The notes: a model not told the origin generated them from the letters alone. DNA of 64,000 nt from Tubiluchus corallicola (GCA_030141605.1 JAQGDQ010000203.1:332565-396564), one strand, 5' to 3'; shown: positions 38,301 to 50,165, numbered from the stretch's first letter. Made by a program: numbers and translations.

Positions 38301-39252
38301 ATAAAGCAAAATGGAATTAATGTTATTTACAGCCGCTTCAATCTCGTTCTCGTTTACATTATAATTAAAGCAATGTAGTATAGTGCATTAAGGCCTTTTT
38401 ATAAATAATCTCTGGATTGTGGCACGTCAAGCTTCGCTAGCGGTTTCTTTACTTGCGTAAACTACATGAAAGTGCGCACATCATTGTCTATTGTTGAGCA
38501 GATGAAACCACAAAATACTATAATTTGTTAAAATCAAACCTGTTGTAGTTTGCCATTTTTTATGAAAGATGAAGTGTAGCCAACCTAAAAGGAGAGAAAG
38601 TAGGTAAATTAGTAAAATTATGGTATTGTGTGCTTTCATTCGCATACATTACCCATCAACTATAGTGAATGATGAAAGCAATTTACCTGTAGCATAAGAC
38701 TTCACCGCCACACTCAACAAAAATTAGAACAACGTCCATACTAACTGAACACAACAGAGTAGCGCCACCTATCAATACTGGCCTTCATTCACTTTGTTAA
38801 ACGAATGCGATTCGCAATGTCTACACAATTATATTACTAGAATTTAATAACCAAGATTTAATAGACAAAATAAGCAACAGAGGAAATGAATTAAAGCAAC
38901 AAGGTTTCTCTCAAAAGCAAGTTTTGAACAACGTGTACGTTGATGACACATCACATCATGCCAGTGATTCCACGTCAGCAGCGCCGCGTCACGTTTTTGC
39001 AGCCATGTGTAAATTTTTACAGACATGTACGAATCTTGATAAGGCAGTTGTAAAGCTGCATGAGTGCATTTCTATTTACGTACTTACGCACCTCATATCT
39101 ATTTATACATTATTATATGAGGTGCATCTAGTTACGTAGGCCTATTCTATTAGTCAAAATAATGCTTAGATGCGCAGTCAAGATTCGTGTTTTCTAAGCT
39201 GAAAGAGTTAGACGGAATTTGCCAACTTTATAAGGCCTTGCTAATTTTTGTA
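38301..39252. other. Upstream region of the BTB gene
   Basis: No supported gene. The open frame of the BTB protein continues upstream to 39187 but has no ATG there, so this part is treated as 5' flank or UTR. Confidence 0.5.
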
Positions 39253-40590
39253 ATGGCCTGTTCATCGTCCAAAGACTACTCCATAGATATGGCGGCAATA
39301 TGGAAAAGAGCAAACTGGTCTGAAAGATTGTCCAGCCTGTTTGATAGTGGTACGTTGCAAGACGTTGAGTTCATCGTAGGTGAAAAACGCATCACAATAA
39401 GAGCAAATAAACTCGTCTTGTCGTTGGTAAGTCGAGTATTTTTTACAATGTTTTATGGATCACTACCAGAGGTCACTAACACACCTATTGAAGTTCCAGA
39501 TATCAGAGTGAAAGTGTTCAACATTTTTCTCGAATTTGTTTATACCGACAGGATTCCCATAACTGATTGTAGTGTGTTATGTCATGATGGGGTTCCTTCA
39601 GCATTTGAACTAATTTATGTGGCCAAGAAATATGACGTGAGAAGGTTGGAAAGCATTGCGGCTAAGTACATTATGTCACATCTGACAGTTGATAATGTGT
39701 GTGATGTCATTAGAGAAAACTATTTGTACGAAAACCGGGACGTGCACGAACAGTGCTATCAACTAATTGATTTGTACCCGCTGGATGTGTTTACGTCTAA
39801 GAGTTTCACAAAGCTAGCCTACACAGAATTGCTGGAAATAGTTAAGAAAATAAACAACAAAATTTCTGAATTATCAATTTATGAATCAGTTGTTGGATGG
39901 GCGCGGGCTCAATGCGCCCGGAAAACACTGGCGACTTCTACTGGTAACATTCGCAACGAAATGAGCGACGTACTGTACGAAATTCGTTTTCCCTTGATGG
40001 ATCTGCAAGAGTTTGCGGATGGACCCGCTCAGTCCGGCATATTAACCGATAGTGAAGTAGCTAACATTTTCTTAAACAGGCATGGATCATTAAACAAAGT
40101 ACAGCTGATTTTTCCCGGAGAAAATAGGTGCGATTTTATGCTAAACTCACAAGACTTTAGGGGTAGGCCTACGCTTGTCTTTAGAGTGCCAGTACAGCAC
40201 ATTGATGGACTTCAACGCGGAAAAGGAAAGTGGTTTTCCTCTAAACCATGTTATCCTATTGCGGGAGTGTCCTGGGCGCTAGAACTTAGGAAGTGTGGCC
40301 CACTTACCTGTAATTCTGAGACTGAAAAAGGCCAAAGTTGTTGTTTTCATTTCCGGTTTGAACCCCATTGTGCAGCAGAAGAACGAAGAACTAGAACATT
40401 GTTCAGGGAATCCAGGATAGTGCTGGTGAATCTTGATCCACAAAAAAGCATCGAAAAAAAGCTGGCTGAGGACAAAACACCAGCTATTTGGTGGGAAGAC
40501 AACTTCATTTCGTCACGTGACTTGCTGACATTTGAAAGTGGCTTTATTATTGCTGACGTGATTACAGTTTACTTTATACCATGTGTTTAA
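39253..40590 (+). CDS. BTB-BACK protein with a TRAF/MATH-like C-terminal domain
   Basis: A 445-residue single-exon protein. A BTB/POZ domain (about 27-142) contains LQDVEFIVG, then NKLVLSLVSRVFFTMFYGSLPE, then VPDIRVKVFNIFLEFVYTD, the order seen in BTBD1/2/3/6-type proteins. A BACK-like helical region follows (about 150-260; ENRDVHEQCYQLID, YESVVGWARAQ). BTB-BACK proteins often act as substrate adaptors for cullin-3 ubiquitin ligases; that role is family knowledge. The C-terminal 150 residues are not a PHR domain and not Kelch repeats. WWEDNFISSRDLL followed by GFIIADVITVYF resembles the last strands of TRAF/MATH domains, as in BTBD17-like proteins. The start is the first ATG in frame; one at 39292 is an alternative. 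A poly(A) signal AATAAA lies at 40681, 91 bases after the stop. Confidence 0.9.
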   Translation: MACSSSKDYSIDMAAIWKRANWSERLSSLFDSGTLQDVEFIVGEKRITIRANKLVLSLVSRVFFTMFYGSLPEVTNTPIEVPDIRVKVFNIFLEFVYTDRIPITDCSVLCHDGVPSAFELIYVAKKYDVRRLESIAAKYIMSHLTVDNVCDVIRENYLYENRDVHEQCYQLIDLYPLDVFTSKSFTKLAYTELLEIVKKINNKISELSIYESVVGWARAQCARKTLATSTGNIRNEMSDVLYEIRFPLMDLQEFADGPAQSGILTDSEVANIFLNRHGSLNKVQLIFPGENRCDFMLNSQDFRGRPTLVFRVPVQHIDGLQRGKGKWFSSKPCYPIAGVSWALELRKCGPLTCNSETEKGQSCCFHFRFEPHCAAEERRTRTLFRESRIVLVNLDPQKSIEKKLAEDKTPAIWWEDNFISSRDLLTFESGFIIADVITVYFIPCV

Positions 40591-41046
40591 CTAAGACACT
40601 TCAAGCAAATAATCATGCTAGTGTAATTATAAGAATCCACGCGAAAATAATATTGTAATTTGCATAAAATGAGACAAACTAATAAAGATTAACCGCATGG
40701 CAGCCATTCTAGTGCATGAGACAAAATTTTCATGTTGCGTATTTGTGCAAAATCGTAATGGCTAAAATCTGAAAATCTGAATGTAATGTTTTATTTTTAT
40801 AATGCAACTCAGTTGTGCTGTTTTATAGCCTATTAACTGTTACCGCTGCTGCTGCTGTTGTTGTTACTAAGACTGATAGAATTTTTTTATAACGACGAAT
40901 AAAAACGAACAGTCTTAAATTTTATTATTCTTATTAATACTTAGTCATTCTTTATCTAATTTAAAATTTCAACTTGCTGATTTATGTAGAAATGTAGCGA
41001 GATTAGATTAATTAAATTATGCTCTCAAAACAGAAAGTCCAATGGA
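40591..41046. other. 3' flank of the BTB gene
   Basis: AATAAA at 40681-40686 probably ends the transcript. A short GCT/GTT triplet run lies at about 40848-40866. Nothing else recognised. Confidence 0.5.
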
Positions 41047-41155
41047 AGTGGAAGTGTTTTATTAACTAACACTGATTGATTATCTCTGTAAAGTTTTTAT
41101 CGGTGATTATCAATGTATTTTAATGGCAAATAAAGATTATTATATATACATATAT
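41047..41155 (+). mobile_element. 3'-end-only copy of the 60.4-64 kb LINE
   Basis: This stretch matches the reverse complement of about 60380-60480, the 3' UTR of the large LINE. Shared blocks include TTATTAACTAACACTGATTG, AAAGTTTTTATC, GTGATTATCAATGT and TAATGGCAAATAAAGATTAT, ending in a TA-rich repeat. Similarity stops at 41047, so it is a severely 5'-truncated insertion, about 0.65 kb upstream of GRL1. Confidence 0.85.
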
Positions 41156-41810
41156 AAGCAGAATAAAGTTGGAAACAGGTGTTTTGCAGCACATTGATTC
41201 ATTGAATGAATATCTGCACCCTGACATAAAATACTGACTTTCAACACAGCCAATGTAATATCAGTTAGTATTCAATGACTTAAAGTTGATTTTTCTTGAC
41301 CTGTCCGTTAAGAAAAGCAAGCATATGACGGGTGCGGAAATTCATTCAACATATTACAAAAAAAGGGCCGATTCCACGTTTATTCAACATCAAGTTCCAT
41401 CGGTCTTTCAAAGTTAACCTAATATCGCGAAATTTCAACATAATTCAAAACGTGAATTGAAGCGATAACTAAATTTTGACTACCCTGTAGTTCCTTATAA
41501 TAAAATTTACTGCACAGTTTCATATCCAAAAGCATCTGTGTGATTACGTATCATTTAGATCAAGCAGGCAGCAGGTGTGTTTGTATAAGATTTTGTTTGA
41601 GATATCTTTGTTTACCATTGATGCAATAGAGTTGATGTATTTCAGTGTGTAAATAAATTTGATTGTCATCAAACTACATTGTGAAAAATCGATTTGAGCT
41701 GCAAATAAGTAGTTTTTGCAAATGAAAAAGCTACACAAATACAACAATTTCCCACTACGAAACTCATGTTGTAGTGTTCAGACGTGGAAACATCAGACAA
41801 TGTTCCTAAA
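41156..41810. other. 5' flank of GRL1
   Basis: Non-coding. An in-frame stop at 41772 precedes the GRL1 ATG. No clear core promoter motif. Confidence 0.45.
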
Positions 41811-42995
41811 ATGATACCAAGGAAAGTTCATGTCAGAGATATTGATGCAGCATTACACACTGGTTTAAAAAATCAGCAATCAGTTGATAAAGTCAAGAGA
41901 AATGCAAAAAGGTGGTTGCATCCGAAGGTATACACCATCCAGGAAATAGAAAATAAAAGTACAGTGAAACCTGGCGATAACAACTACTATCGTGATTGTT
42001 CAGTAACAAGCAATGAGTTGTATTACAAATTGCACCCACTTTTGAATTCTGCAAGGATTTTCGGTCTCTTTCACCTTCCGAAACATCGGCCCGAAAATGC
42101 TTCTCTGCTTGCCTCTTTTTCTGGAGCCACCTGGTGGTCGCTCGTGACACTGCTGTGTGTTACAGCAATATGTGCAAAGTCATTGAAATCTGACACTGGC
42201 AAAGCTGACCTGACGACAGCCACCGGCATTGCACAGTCGTTTGTCTTGTTCTTGGAGGTAATTCTGGTTTTGGTTAGATGGTTCACATTTGTTGCCGGAT
42301 TCAAAATGGCGAATGTTTTCTCAGAATTTGAGAAACAACTTCCTCGTTATATCAATCACAGTAAAGTTACTAACATCAAATCACTTACACAAACTCTCAG
42401 AGAAAATCGGCTTTCATGGGGATTAACCTTGATGGGCTGGGCGGTGATTATAAGTACTTTTTTGTATGCAACAATAAACAAGGTTTTCGAGAACCTGAAT
42501 TCAACTATAACTCTACGTTTGGTATTTATAAATACGGTTTATGTTATCTATGACAAGTTTCAGTTGGCAACTGTCATTTTTGCTGCATACATCGTCGTCT
42601 CGTTGTGCAAAATATTAAATTCTAAATTTAGTTTTCAACACGATGGCCTACGATTGGATACTGACGAAAAGGTGAATAATTTCTTGGACAAGCAAAGAGG
42701 ATTCATTCTTCTAATTGAAGTTGTGGATGAGACAATATCACCAATGCTTTTGATGATTTGTCTCGGAAGTTTCATGGTGATCGTTGTTCAAATTTATCTT
42801 TACAGCCATAATTATCACTCCGGTATTCCACCAGGTTATTTACAGGAATTTGTCCACGTGTTTTCTACTCTACAAAGTTTCTCATTCCTACTGATTCTTA
42901 TCAGCTGTACAGCTCTGCACGAAAAAGTCATGCAAGTTGAAAGAATTTTACATTCTATAAAACGAAGTCAATTGGGAGAAATGGCCAGATATGAG
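41811..42995 (+). CDS. Gustatory-receptor-like protein GRL1, large 5' exon (TM1-TM6)
   Basis: 395 residues of a multi-pass membrane protein of the insect chemoreceptor (Gr/GRL) superfamily, whose members are ligand-gated channels or receptors with an intracellular N-terminus. The signature start of the membrane region is LHPLLNSARIFGLFHLP (about 74-90). Hydrophobic segments lie near 104-124, 136-163, 201-221, 236-268 (with IYDKFQLA), 309-332 and 344-368. The exon ends ARYE, then a GTAAAT donor after a whole codon (phase 0); reading through gives a stop 12 bases on. TM7 is therefore missing here and must come from a downstream exon, the nearest candidates being 50166-50255 and 50884-51045. With those the protein would be 478 residues. 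Start: first ATG after the stop at 41772. Confidence 0.85.
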
Positions 42996-44128
42996 GTAAA
43001 TACATGAAATAATTCTCAGACCTGGCACTCTTCATATGCTATGTAGATTTTTTTTATTTCAGGAAATATAAAGAATAAAAGCAAGCATGTAGTGATGGAA
43101 AGTTAAACAGCTTCTAAGAAAATAAAACAAATTAGAACTGTTTGGAAATTTGCAGCAAGAGTTAGTTGTACAAGTGTACAAGCCACTAGAGCTCTAACAA
43201 TAAGAAAACAAAGGTAACACCTTGCCAAAACACACTCGATGGCTTGAAACACTTTATACGTGAGTGAAGTGCAACAGATAAAAGAAAAATATATATTTTA
43301 CATTAACTGTTGTTCAAAACAATTCATGTGCAGGTATTATTGCCTAAAAGGATGATGTTCTTCTATTCTTAGCCCTTAGCAGTTCCAGTGTTGGAAATTT
43401 TTTTCAAGTTTCTTTCCAGGTCTTTGCATCCGAAAACTGATTACACGTTCAAACTAATAATTAGTTGTCTTTAATTAAGTTACTGCACACTTGATAATTA
43501 ATAATAAAACCATTGCCTCCATACTCAACCAAGATCAGTCTCTGAATCATGTGAGATGCAATTTAAAAACTTTAAGATAGAGTTAATTGCTTACAACAGA
43601 TGTAGAGACGATTGCTGCTTTAATCTGGTACTTTAAGTTAAAAAAGTAAGCGTCTTATATCCAACGCTTATCACATCTTGTTGATTCCTAATATTCCAAT
43701 GCCACCTTCCTGGTGGGTCAATAACTAGATATAGTTGCTGTGCTGCAAATATTAGCAGTGTGACCTGCTAATTTTATTCTATCTGTGAATTATTCCATCC
43801 ATTACATCACTGAGGCACTTATTGCAGTATGCTATTATTTAACAATAAACGCCAACAATAAATGTGTGCAAGGCTGTTATGCATTTGTCTAGCAAATGGT
43901 AAATAGATTGAAATTAAAAGCATTTGTGTTTACACTACTTTGTTCTGCACAACATTAGCAAGCAACAGAAAAACCACCTTATTTATAGCAAAAACAATTC
44001 AGGACTTTTAGATCACGTTCAGAATTATTGCAATCGAGAAGTACTCCTCGTATGCTAGTTCAAGAAAAGGAAATAAATATTACTCAAAGTTAAACAAGAC
44101 AGGTGTTTTCGATTTTTCTACAAATGAT
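42996..44128. other. Between GRL1 and GRL2: no terminal exon seen
   Basis: I looked for a copy of the short terminal exons (a TYhhhhhQF-like frame after an AG acceptor) and found none. The sequence is AT-rich and non-coding. It would be intron of GRL1 if that gene splices to the exons near 50-51 kb, and promoter of GRL2. Confidence 0.5.
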
Positions 44129-45241
44129 ATGAAGAAATCTAAAGACGTTTCAAAGCAAGTTGTGAGTACCATAAGTTGCATAGCTTGGAAATCATGTGAT
44201 GACGATCCTTCAATGCCCATCAACCGTGAAATGGAAGAAAAGAATTTCACAGAAATTTTGATGATGAATGATATGTATAAAAGCTTAAAACCTTTGCTGC
44301 AATCTGCCAAAGTTTTTGGATTATTTCACGTACCAAATCAATACCAGGAGAGTTTTCGCATGCTGTCATATTTTTCTAGAAGCACCACTTGGTCGTTCAT
44401 TGTTTTTCTTGGTGTAGTGTCAATTTGCATAAAGTCTTTGGTTGCAGATGTACAACATGCTAACCTTACTACAGCCAGTGGTATTGCACAATCATTCGTC
44501 TTACTGTTGGAAGTAATTCTCACACTTGTGAGATTTTTTGCATTCATTGTTGGGTTCAAGATGAGAAAGGTGTTCATCGAGTTTGACAAGATGGCATGCA
44601 AGAGGAAATCATATTTTGCTAAATCTGATTCAACTACAACCAAAATTTCTGTAACTTTTATATCCTATTTCCTGGCAGTAATTGGATGGGTTACAATGAT
44701 TGTGACATTTGTTTATGCAGCAATTCATAAAGTAAAAGTTCATATCGGCAACGACAATAATACTATGGGCAACATAATTATATCAGCAGCATATCTCATT
44801 TACGACAAATTTCAACTCGCAGTGGTAATATTTCCTGCCTATATCACTACTTGTCTGTGTATCACCTTGATACAAAAATTTAAAAATGCAAAACTTGGTG
44901 AAACCACAGACCAGAATCTTCACGTCTTCTTAGAAAAGCAAACCAAATTCATTCATTTAATCAAAGTTATTGATGAGACAATGTCACCAATGCTTTTGAT
45001 GATTTGTTTCGGAAGCTTCATAGTGGTCGTTGTTCAAATTTATCTTTACAGCCATAATTATCACTGTGACATTCCACCAGGTTATCTACAGGAATTTGTC
45101 CACGTGTTTTCTACTCTGCAAAGTTTTTCATTCCTACTGATTCTTATCAGCTGCACAGCACTTCACGAAAAAGTCATGCAAGCTGAAAAAATTTTACATT
45201 CTATAAAGCGAAGTCAATTGGGAGAAATGGCCAGATATGAG
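44129..45241 (+). CDS. Gustatory-receptor-like protein GRL2, large 5' exon (TM1-TM6)
   Basis: 371 residues of the same family as GRL1. LKPLLQSAKVFGLFHVP (about 54-69) opens the membrane part. TM2 contains TTASGIAQSFVLLLEVILTLVR and TM4 contains IYDKFQLA. The last 85 residues are nearly identical to GRL1 (IYLYSHNYH, PPGYLQEFVHVFSTLQ, RSQLGEMARYE), whereas the N-terminal 150 residues are much less alike. The exon ends with ARYE and a GTAATT donor in phase 0. Joined to the exons at 50166 and 50884 it would give 454 residues. A two-codon upstream reading frame (ATG ATA TGA, 44124-44132) overlaps the start codon and may lower initiation. Confidence 0.85.
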
Positions 45242-46893
45242 GTAATTACATTAAATAGTATCTTATGCTTATAAGGGACAGTTGTAGATGACGGAATGCT
45301 CAAAAAATCAAATCTCAAGTTCTGTTTTTGCTTGCTAATGGCATTCTAACAAAATATTATAAAGCACCTTTGCAAATACAGTTGCAATTATAAGACCATA
45401 ATAAAATAATTAACTGATCAAATGAATTAATAATTTACGTGTGAATGTTAAAATGTTACAAACTACAACAAAATTGCAAATGCAATGTTGCAAAGGCTAT
45501 AAAGGCTACAAAGGTAGTTTTACAGTCTATTGTTCTGCTGGATTCTGCATATAAACAGATTGAATCACTTGAGCATGTATGTATAGGCTAACAAATTTAA
45601 ATGTAAGCTTCATCCAAGGCTTGAAGGCCTGAAAGGTGGCTGCACATGACAGTATATCAGTTTATCCCCAACAATTATAGTTCTTTGTATTTTAGCCAGT
45701 GCAGTTCATTACACAAGTTGGGGTAATCCAGGTATGAAACTGTCTACACCATTGAGACTTTGCCAGTGGTGTAAATCGTGCCATCAGCTGCAAGTGAAAA
45801 CAGAGGCAATAAGCACATTTACCCGTGACATCACGTAGTGTCACCTTTAAACGCACAAGATTCTTGTACAGATTTTGTAACTTAAAATTAACATTTATTA
45901 TCACGTAAAGTAAAATTTTGCATTTTAGCACACTATATTTCTTTTATAAATTACTCCTAGAGTCACGTCTGAGGACTTCACGTATTTGAAATTGAAAAAT
46001 TACAAAATCGTGTTTATCTTATTTGCAGTTAACTGTGCAAGGTCTGTGAAGACCTTTTTATTGCTAATTTGAAAGAATATGCTTTCGCTCATTGAATCAT
46101 AAATGTTGACAATGCGTTTGTTTGCCGCTCCTCATATTTTTGCTATGGACGTCTCCGAATGCCTAATGTTTGCTTATAAACTCTGCTTTTAACAGAGGCT
46201 TGTTATCTCACTAGTTTTTACCAAAAATTGTTTCCTGTCAACTACAGTTTTACTTGCTTCAAGAAGGTCGACCTATCACTACCAAGTTATTAATAAAAAA
46301 AATTTCTCGCCCTGTTTTTAAACCTGTTTTTTACTGTGGGAATGCCTCAGCATATTACCATAATTCAACGCTGTCAGTTCTTTAGAACTTCTGTCTTTCA
46401 GATTTTATGACATTTCTGACTTAAAAAATGACGAAGAACATGGACATTCAATCGCACACACACATTGTGCATTGCGCCAAAAAAAATTAAAGGGGCAAAT
46501 GCTTTTTTTAATGATTTATTGGCTCTTTGTGTTGCCAACTGATCTATGTTCATCCAGCAGAGGATTAGTGTTGCCTAGTTCAGCTTTAACTCATCCACCA
46601 TAGAAGCCGAGAATAATCGATTAATACGTTCACAAGACTTTGAGTTTTTTCTTAGTTATAGTTTTAGCTGGTAATGAAATACTATTTTTTGAGACATGTC
46701 GAGGACAATCGTGTGAAAGTAACTTCTACAAAGCTCACAACTATTTAAGTATAGTCTTTTTTAATCTGAGTTCAGGGACTATTAGCGATCACCCTGACGA
46801 TTATAAAATTAGTCATGGTAATATGAACACATAATTAATTAGTTAATTAAATTTCGATACCAAACTTGCAAGACAGGCGTGTAAAATATTAGA
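45242..46893. other. Between GRL2 and GRL3: no terminal exon seen
   Basis: No GRL terminal exon copy was found. Short frames at 45692-45931 (minus) and 46640-46834 (plus) have no recognised domain. Confidence 0.5.
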
Positions 46894-46966
46894 AATACTG
46901 TCTGTATTTGAACCACTGCCCTTCTGCTTACAAGGCAGATGCTTCAGATCAATAAGCTACTTTATT
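46894..46966 (-). repeat. tRNA-Thr(TGT)-like pseudogene or SINE head
   Basis: On the minus strand the stretch folds like a 73-base tRNA. The D stem is GCTT/AAGC, and the perfect anticodon stem TCTGC/GCAGA closes a CTTGTAA loop (anticodon TGT, Thr). A T loop TTCAAAT follows. The T stem pairs poorly (about 2 of 5) and the acceptor stem has two mismatches, so it is decayed. It could be a tRNA pseudogene or the head of a tRNA-derived SINE. Confidence 0.55.
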
Positions 46967-47540
46967 ACTCAGCGAAAAGTTTTAACATTTCCTGTCTATA
47001 AACTTTGGTATCAAAATTTAGTTATATGTGTTTTTGTAATATCTTTCATAACAATCTTGACATTACGATTATAATAATTAAAAGTGGTCTTGTTTACTCA
47101 AAACAAAGGCACAGTTAATAAACTTGGTACAACCAAAACAGGTTTAACTGCGAAGGTATAATAGTAGAAAGTACAATTTTAGTGTTTTTCATTCATGCAA
47201 TAATAATTTCTAAAATGAATGCCTTTTTATAATGAATGCTCATTATATAAGTCAGTTTCTTTTTTGACTTCGATCATGGTGTATAGCGTAGGAATTCTAA
47301 AGGAGAGAAGAAATCGCTGCAATTATGGGCAAACTGACTATTTACCCAATTATAAATGTATCAAAAGAAAATGTTCTCCAATGTTTCTTTGTTTGGCATG
47401 CAGCACTCAACCACATTTCCTTTGGCTATTGTGATCTGTTAATGCATCAGCTTGAGGCTTCTACGAAGGAACCTAGGTCACCAGAGTGCTTCAAACACTT
47501 ATACTTGAACGAAGTGATGTTTTTGTTAAATTGTTTCATA
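46967..47540. other. 5' flank of GRL3
   Basis: The GRL3 reading frame stays open back to an ATG at 47325, but the extra 72 residues have no counterpart in the other GRL exons. I treat this part as flank or UTR. Confidence 0.5.
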
Positions 47541-48677
47541 ATGGGCACCAGAATACCTTCTGCTCCAACAAATACTTTTAAGAACTCAGTAATAAAAAGT
47601 CCAACGAAATGGACACCAATTCAGACAATGGTTGGTGATGGAAAGCTTGCAAATAACGTGATTTCAGAGTCTGGCGACTTCATATTGTTGGACACAGTGA
47701 GTTTTTATAAAAGCTTGCATCCACTTCTAACGTTAGCTAAAGTATTTGGCCTATTTCACATTCCAAGTAGAAAAAACACGCAAAGGAGATTCCAAGCTCT
47801 TCTATGTGGCAGTACGACGTGGTCATTAGCAATGGCTGTTGGAGTCACAATAGTGTGTACCTACGACTTAATTACGGACTTGAGAGCTGCAGACTTGATT
47901 ACTCCAGCTGGTATAGCACAATCATTTGTACTTTTTCTCGAGGTTGTGAATACTATCATTAGATGGTTTGCTTTTGTTTCAGCTTTTAAAGTGACCAAGT
48001 TGTTTTCCAAGTTTGAGTGTACTACAGAAAACAGTGCCGAACGGACAAAACTACTTAGGCTCAAATTGTTTAAACGAGAGCTAAAAGACAGCACTGTCAG
48101 CTGGACATTAGCCTTTGTAGGATGGATTGCGATGAGCTGCACATTTTTAAACGCTTTAGTAGAGAAAGTGAAATATATCTACGAAGATACATCCATTAGG
48201 AGTTGCGTTTTAAATATCGTATTTTTATTCTACGATAAATTACAACTTTCCACGATCATGTTTCCAGCCTTTATTATAGTTGGTGTTTGTTGCACTCTGC
48301 TCTCCTACTTTGAAACTCAAAAGGAACCCCCGAAAGTCAATACCGATAAAAATGTGTTAAGTTATCTGAAGGGACAGTCAGCAATTATAGAAGTTATTGA
48401 AGTCATCGATGCAGCTATATCACCCTCGCTTTTCATGATTTGTTTCGTGAGTTTCATGGTAACTGGATTGCAAGTATATCTCTACAGTCACAACTATCAC
48501 TTTGGTGTACCAAAAGGTTTTATGCAAGAGTTTATATTCGTCTATTCTACTCTGCAAACTGTCTCGTTCTTATTAATTCTGATCGGCTGCACAGCTGTGC
48601 ATGAAAAGATTTTGCAAGCGGAAAGAGCGTTACGCAAAGTTGAACTTTATCAACTGGGTGACGTGGCACGCTATGAG
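47541..48677 (+). CDS. Gustatory-receptor-like protein GRL3, large 5' exon (TM1-TM6)
   Basis: 379 residues from the chosen ATG. The membrane part opens with LHPLLTLAKVFGLFHIP, followed by ITPAGIAQSFVLFLEV, FYDKLQLS and the conserved end YLYSHNYH, FVYSTLQ, YQLGDVARYE. It is more divergent from GRL1/GRL2 than they are from each other, also at the C-terminal end. The exon ends with ARYE and a GTATAA donor, a weaker donor than those of the other GRL exons. The terminal exons 1.5 kb downstream are the natural partners, giving 462 residues. An ATG at 47325 is in frame and would add 72 residues. I prefer 47541 because the resulting length (379) fits the other four exons (367-395). Confidence 0.82.
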
Positions 48678-48744
48678 GTATAATATTGGGCCTATACCAA
48701 ATTAATTCTTTTTTTAAGGCATGTCGCCTCTGAAGTGAGGAAAA

Positions 48745-49058
<314 letters not shown>

Positions 49059-50165
49059 TTCTTTATTGCTATAAAATTTAGTAGTTTACTACCCATTCAA
49101 AAATTGACAGCATAACCAGTGTTTCCACTGCTGTGAGTATTAGTGTCAGGATAAAATAAAATTATGAGTAAAAACATGAGTGAAGCTATGATCATTACAT
49201 CGATTGCACAAAAGTCTACATTCATTTGACACGGTTCAGCGAGTACTTAACACAATTTACAATATTTGCAAGTAATAGTTTTGTCTAAGATATTAAAATT
49301 GTGTAAATATGAAATTGCATGAGTGGTTTTGATTTTTTTTGAGTTGGTGACACTACAAGTTGAATGTTGATAATAATAAAAAGGTGTGATTTGATATTTT
49401 GTATTAGGTCTTTTTGATGGCTAGCATGTTTTTAGTTCATTTTTGAATCCTTTTAGCGTCACTGCAGATTTTACATTAAATAGCTGAATACTCTTGCTTT
49501 TGTGTTAGTAACGGAAACAACACAGTAAAATTAAATAAAGCAAAAATAAAACAAAGCAAGAATAAAGCTCAGCGAAACAAAGCATAGACATAAAATATTA
49601 CAGCTTCTGAAACACACTGAGACTTGTAAAATCTGCATGTTACGATCAAAATAGAGTTTTGAAAATAATTTGTGTTGCCACTACTCAATGTTTAACGCCT
49701 TCATGCCGATTTTTATTTAGAATAATAGGTAAACAAGCAGAATGAAGCGAAGTATAAAATACACGACAATGTTTAGAGCGGCAAAATAATGTAAAATGGT
49801 CAGAAAAAAGAAAAAAATGCGACATGAAACAATAGTTATAACGAGGCAGCAGTACAATAATCATTATCGTTTATTAATATTATGACGACCAAATACTTAG
49901 CGCCAGTTTATCGATGAACATCACGTTTGTCAAACTGCTTGCCTTTGAATATTAATAAAATTAGGATGCAAATGCAGCTAAGAATTCAAGTTTATTGCAG
50001 CAAAATGTTTATGTTCACGGGTAAAGTCATTGGGTGAACGTAATTATCCGATGAGATTGAAAATGACGATGATGGTGGTGATAATGATTGTGATTGTTAC
50101 TCTGGTAATGACGAAAATGATAGTGATGGTGATAAATGAGAGCCATAATTGAATTGCTTTTGCAG
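49059..50165. other. Predicted GRL intron, distal part
   Basis: Non-coding, with a GATGGTGATAATGATTG-like cryptic repeat at about 50064-50140. It ends in a pyrimidine-rich acceptor TTGCTTTTGCAG at 50165. Confidence 0.6.

Noticed and set aside
42071-42304. Minus-strand frames inside the GRL exons
   Set aside because: Shadows: the same kind of antisense frame recurs at the equivalent place in GRL1, GRL2, GRL3 and GRL4 because the plus-strand codons are conserved.
43008-44128. Searched for private GRL1 terminal exons, e.g. after TTTCCAG near 43420 and TTGCAG near 43826
   Set aside because: The frames after these acceptors do not give a membrane segment or a QF motif, and most stop quickly.
47325-47541. 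Calling the GRL3 start at 47325
   Set aside because: It gives a 72-residue extension absent from all other members; 47541 gives a length in line with them.
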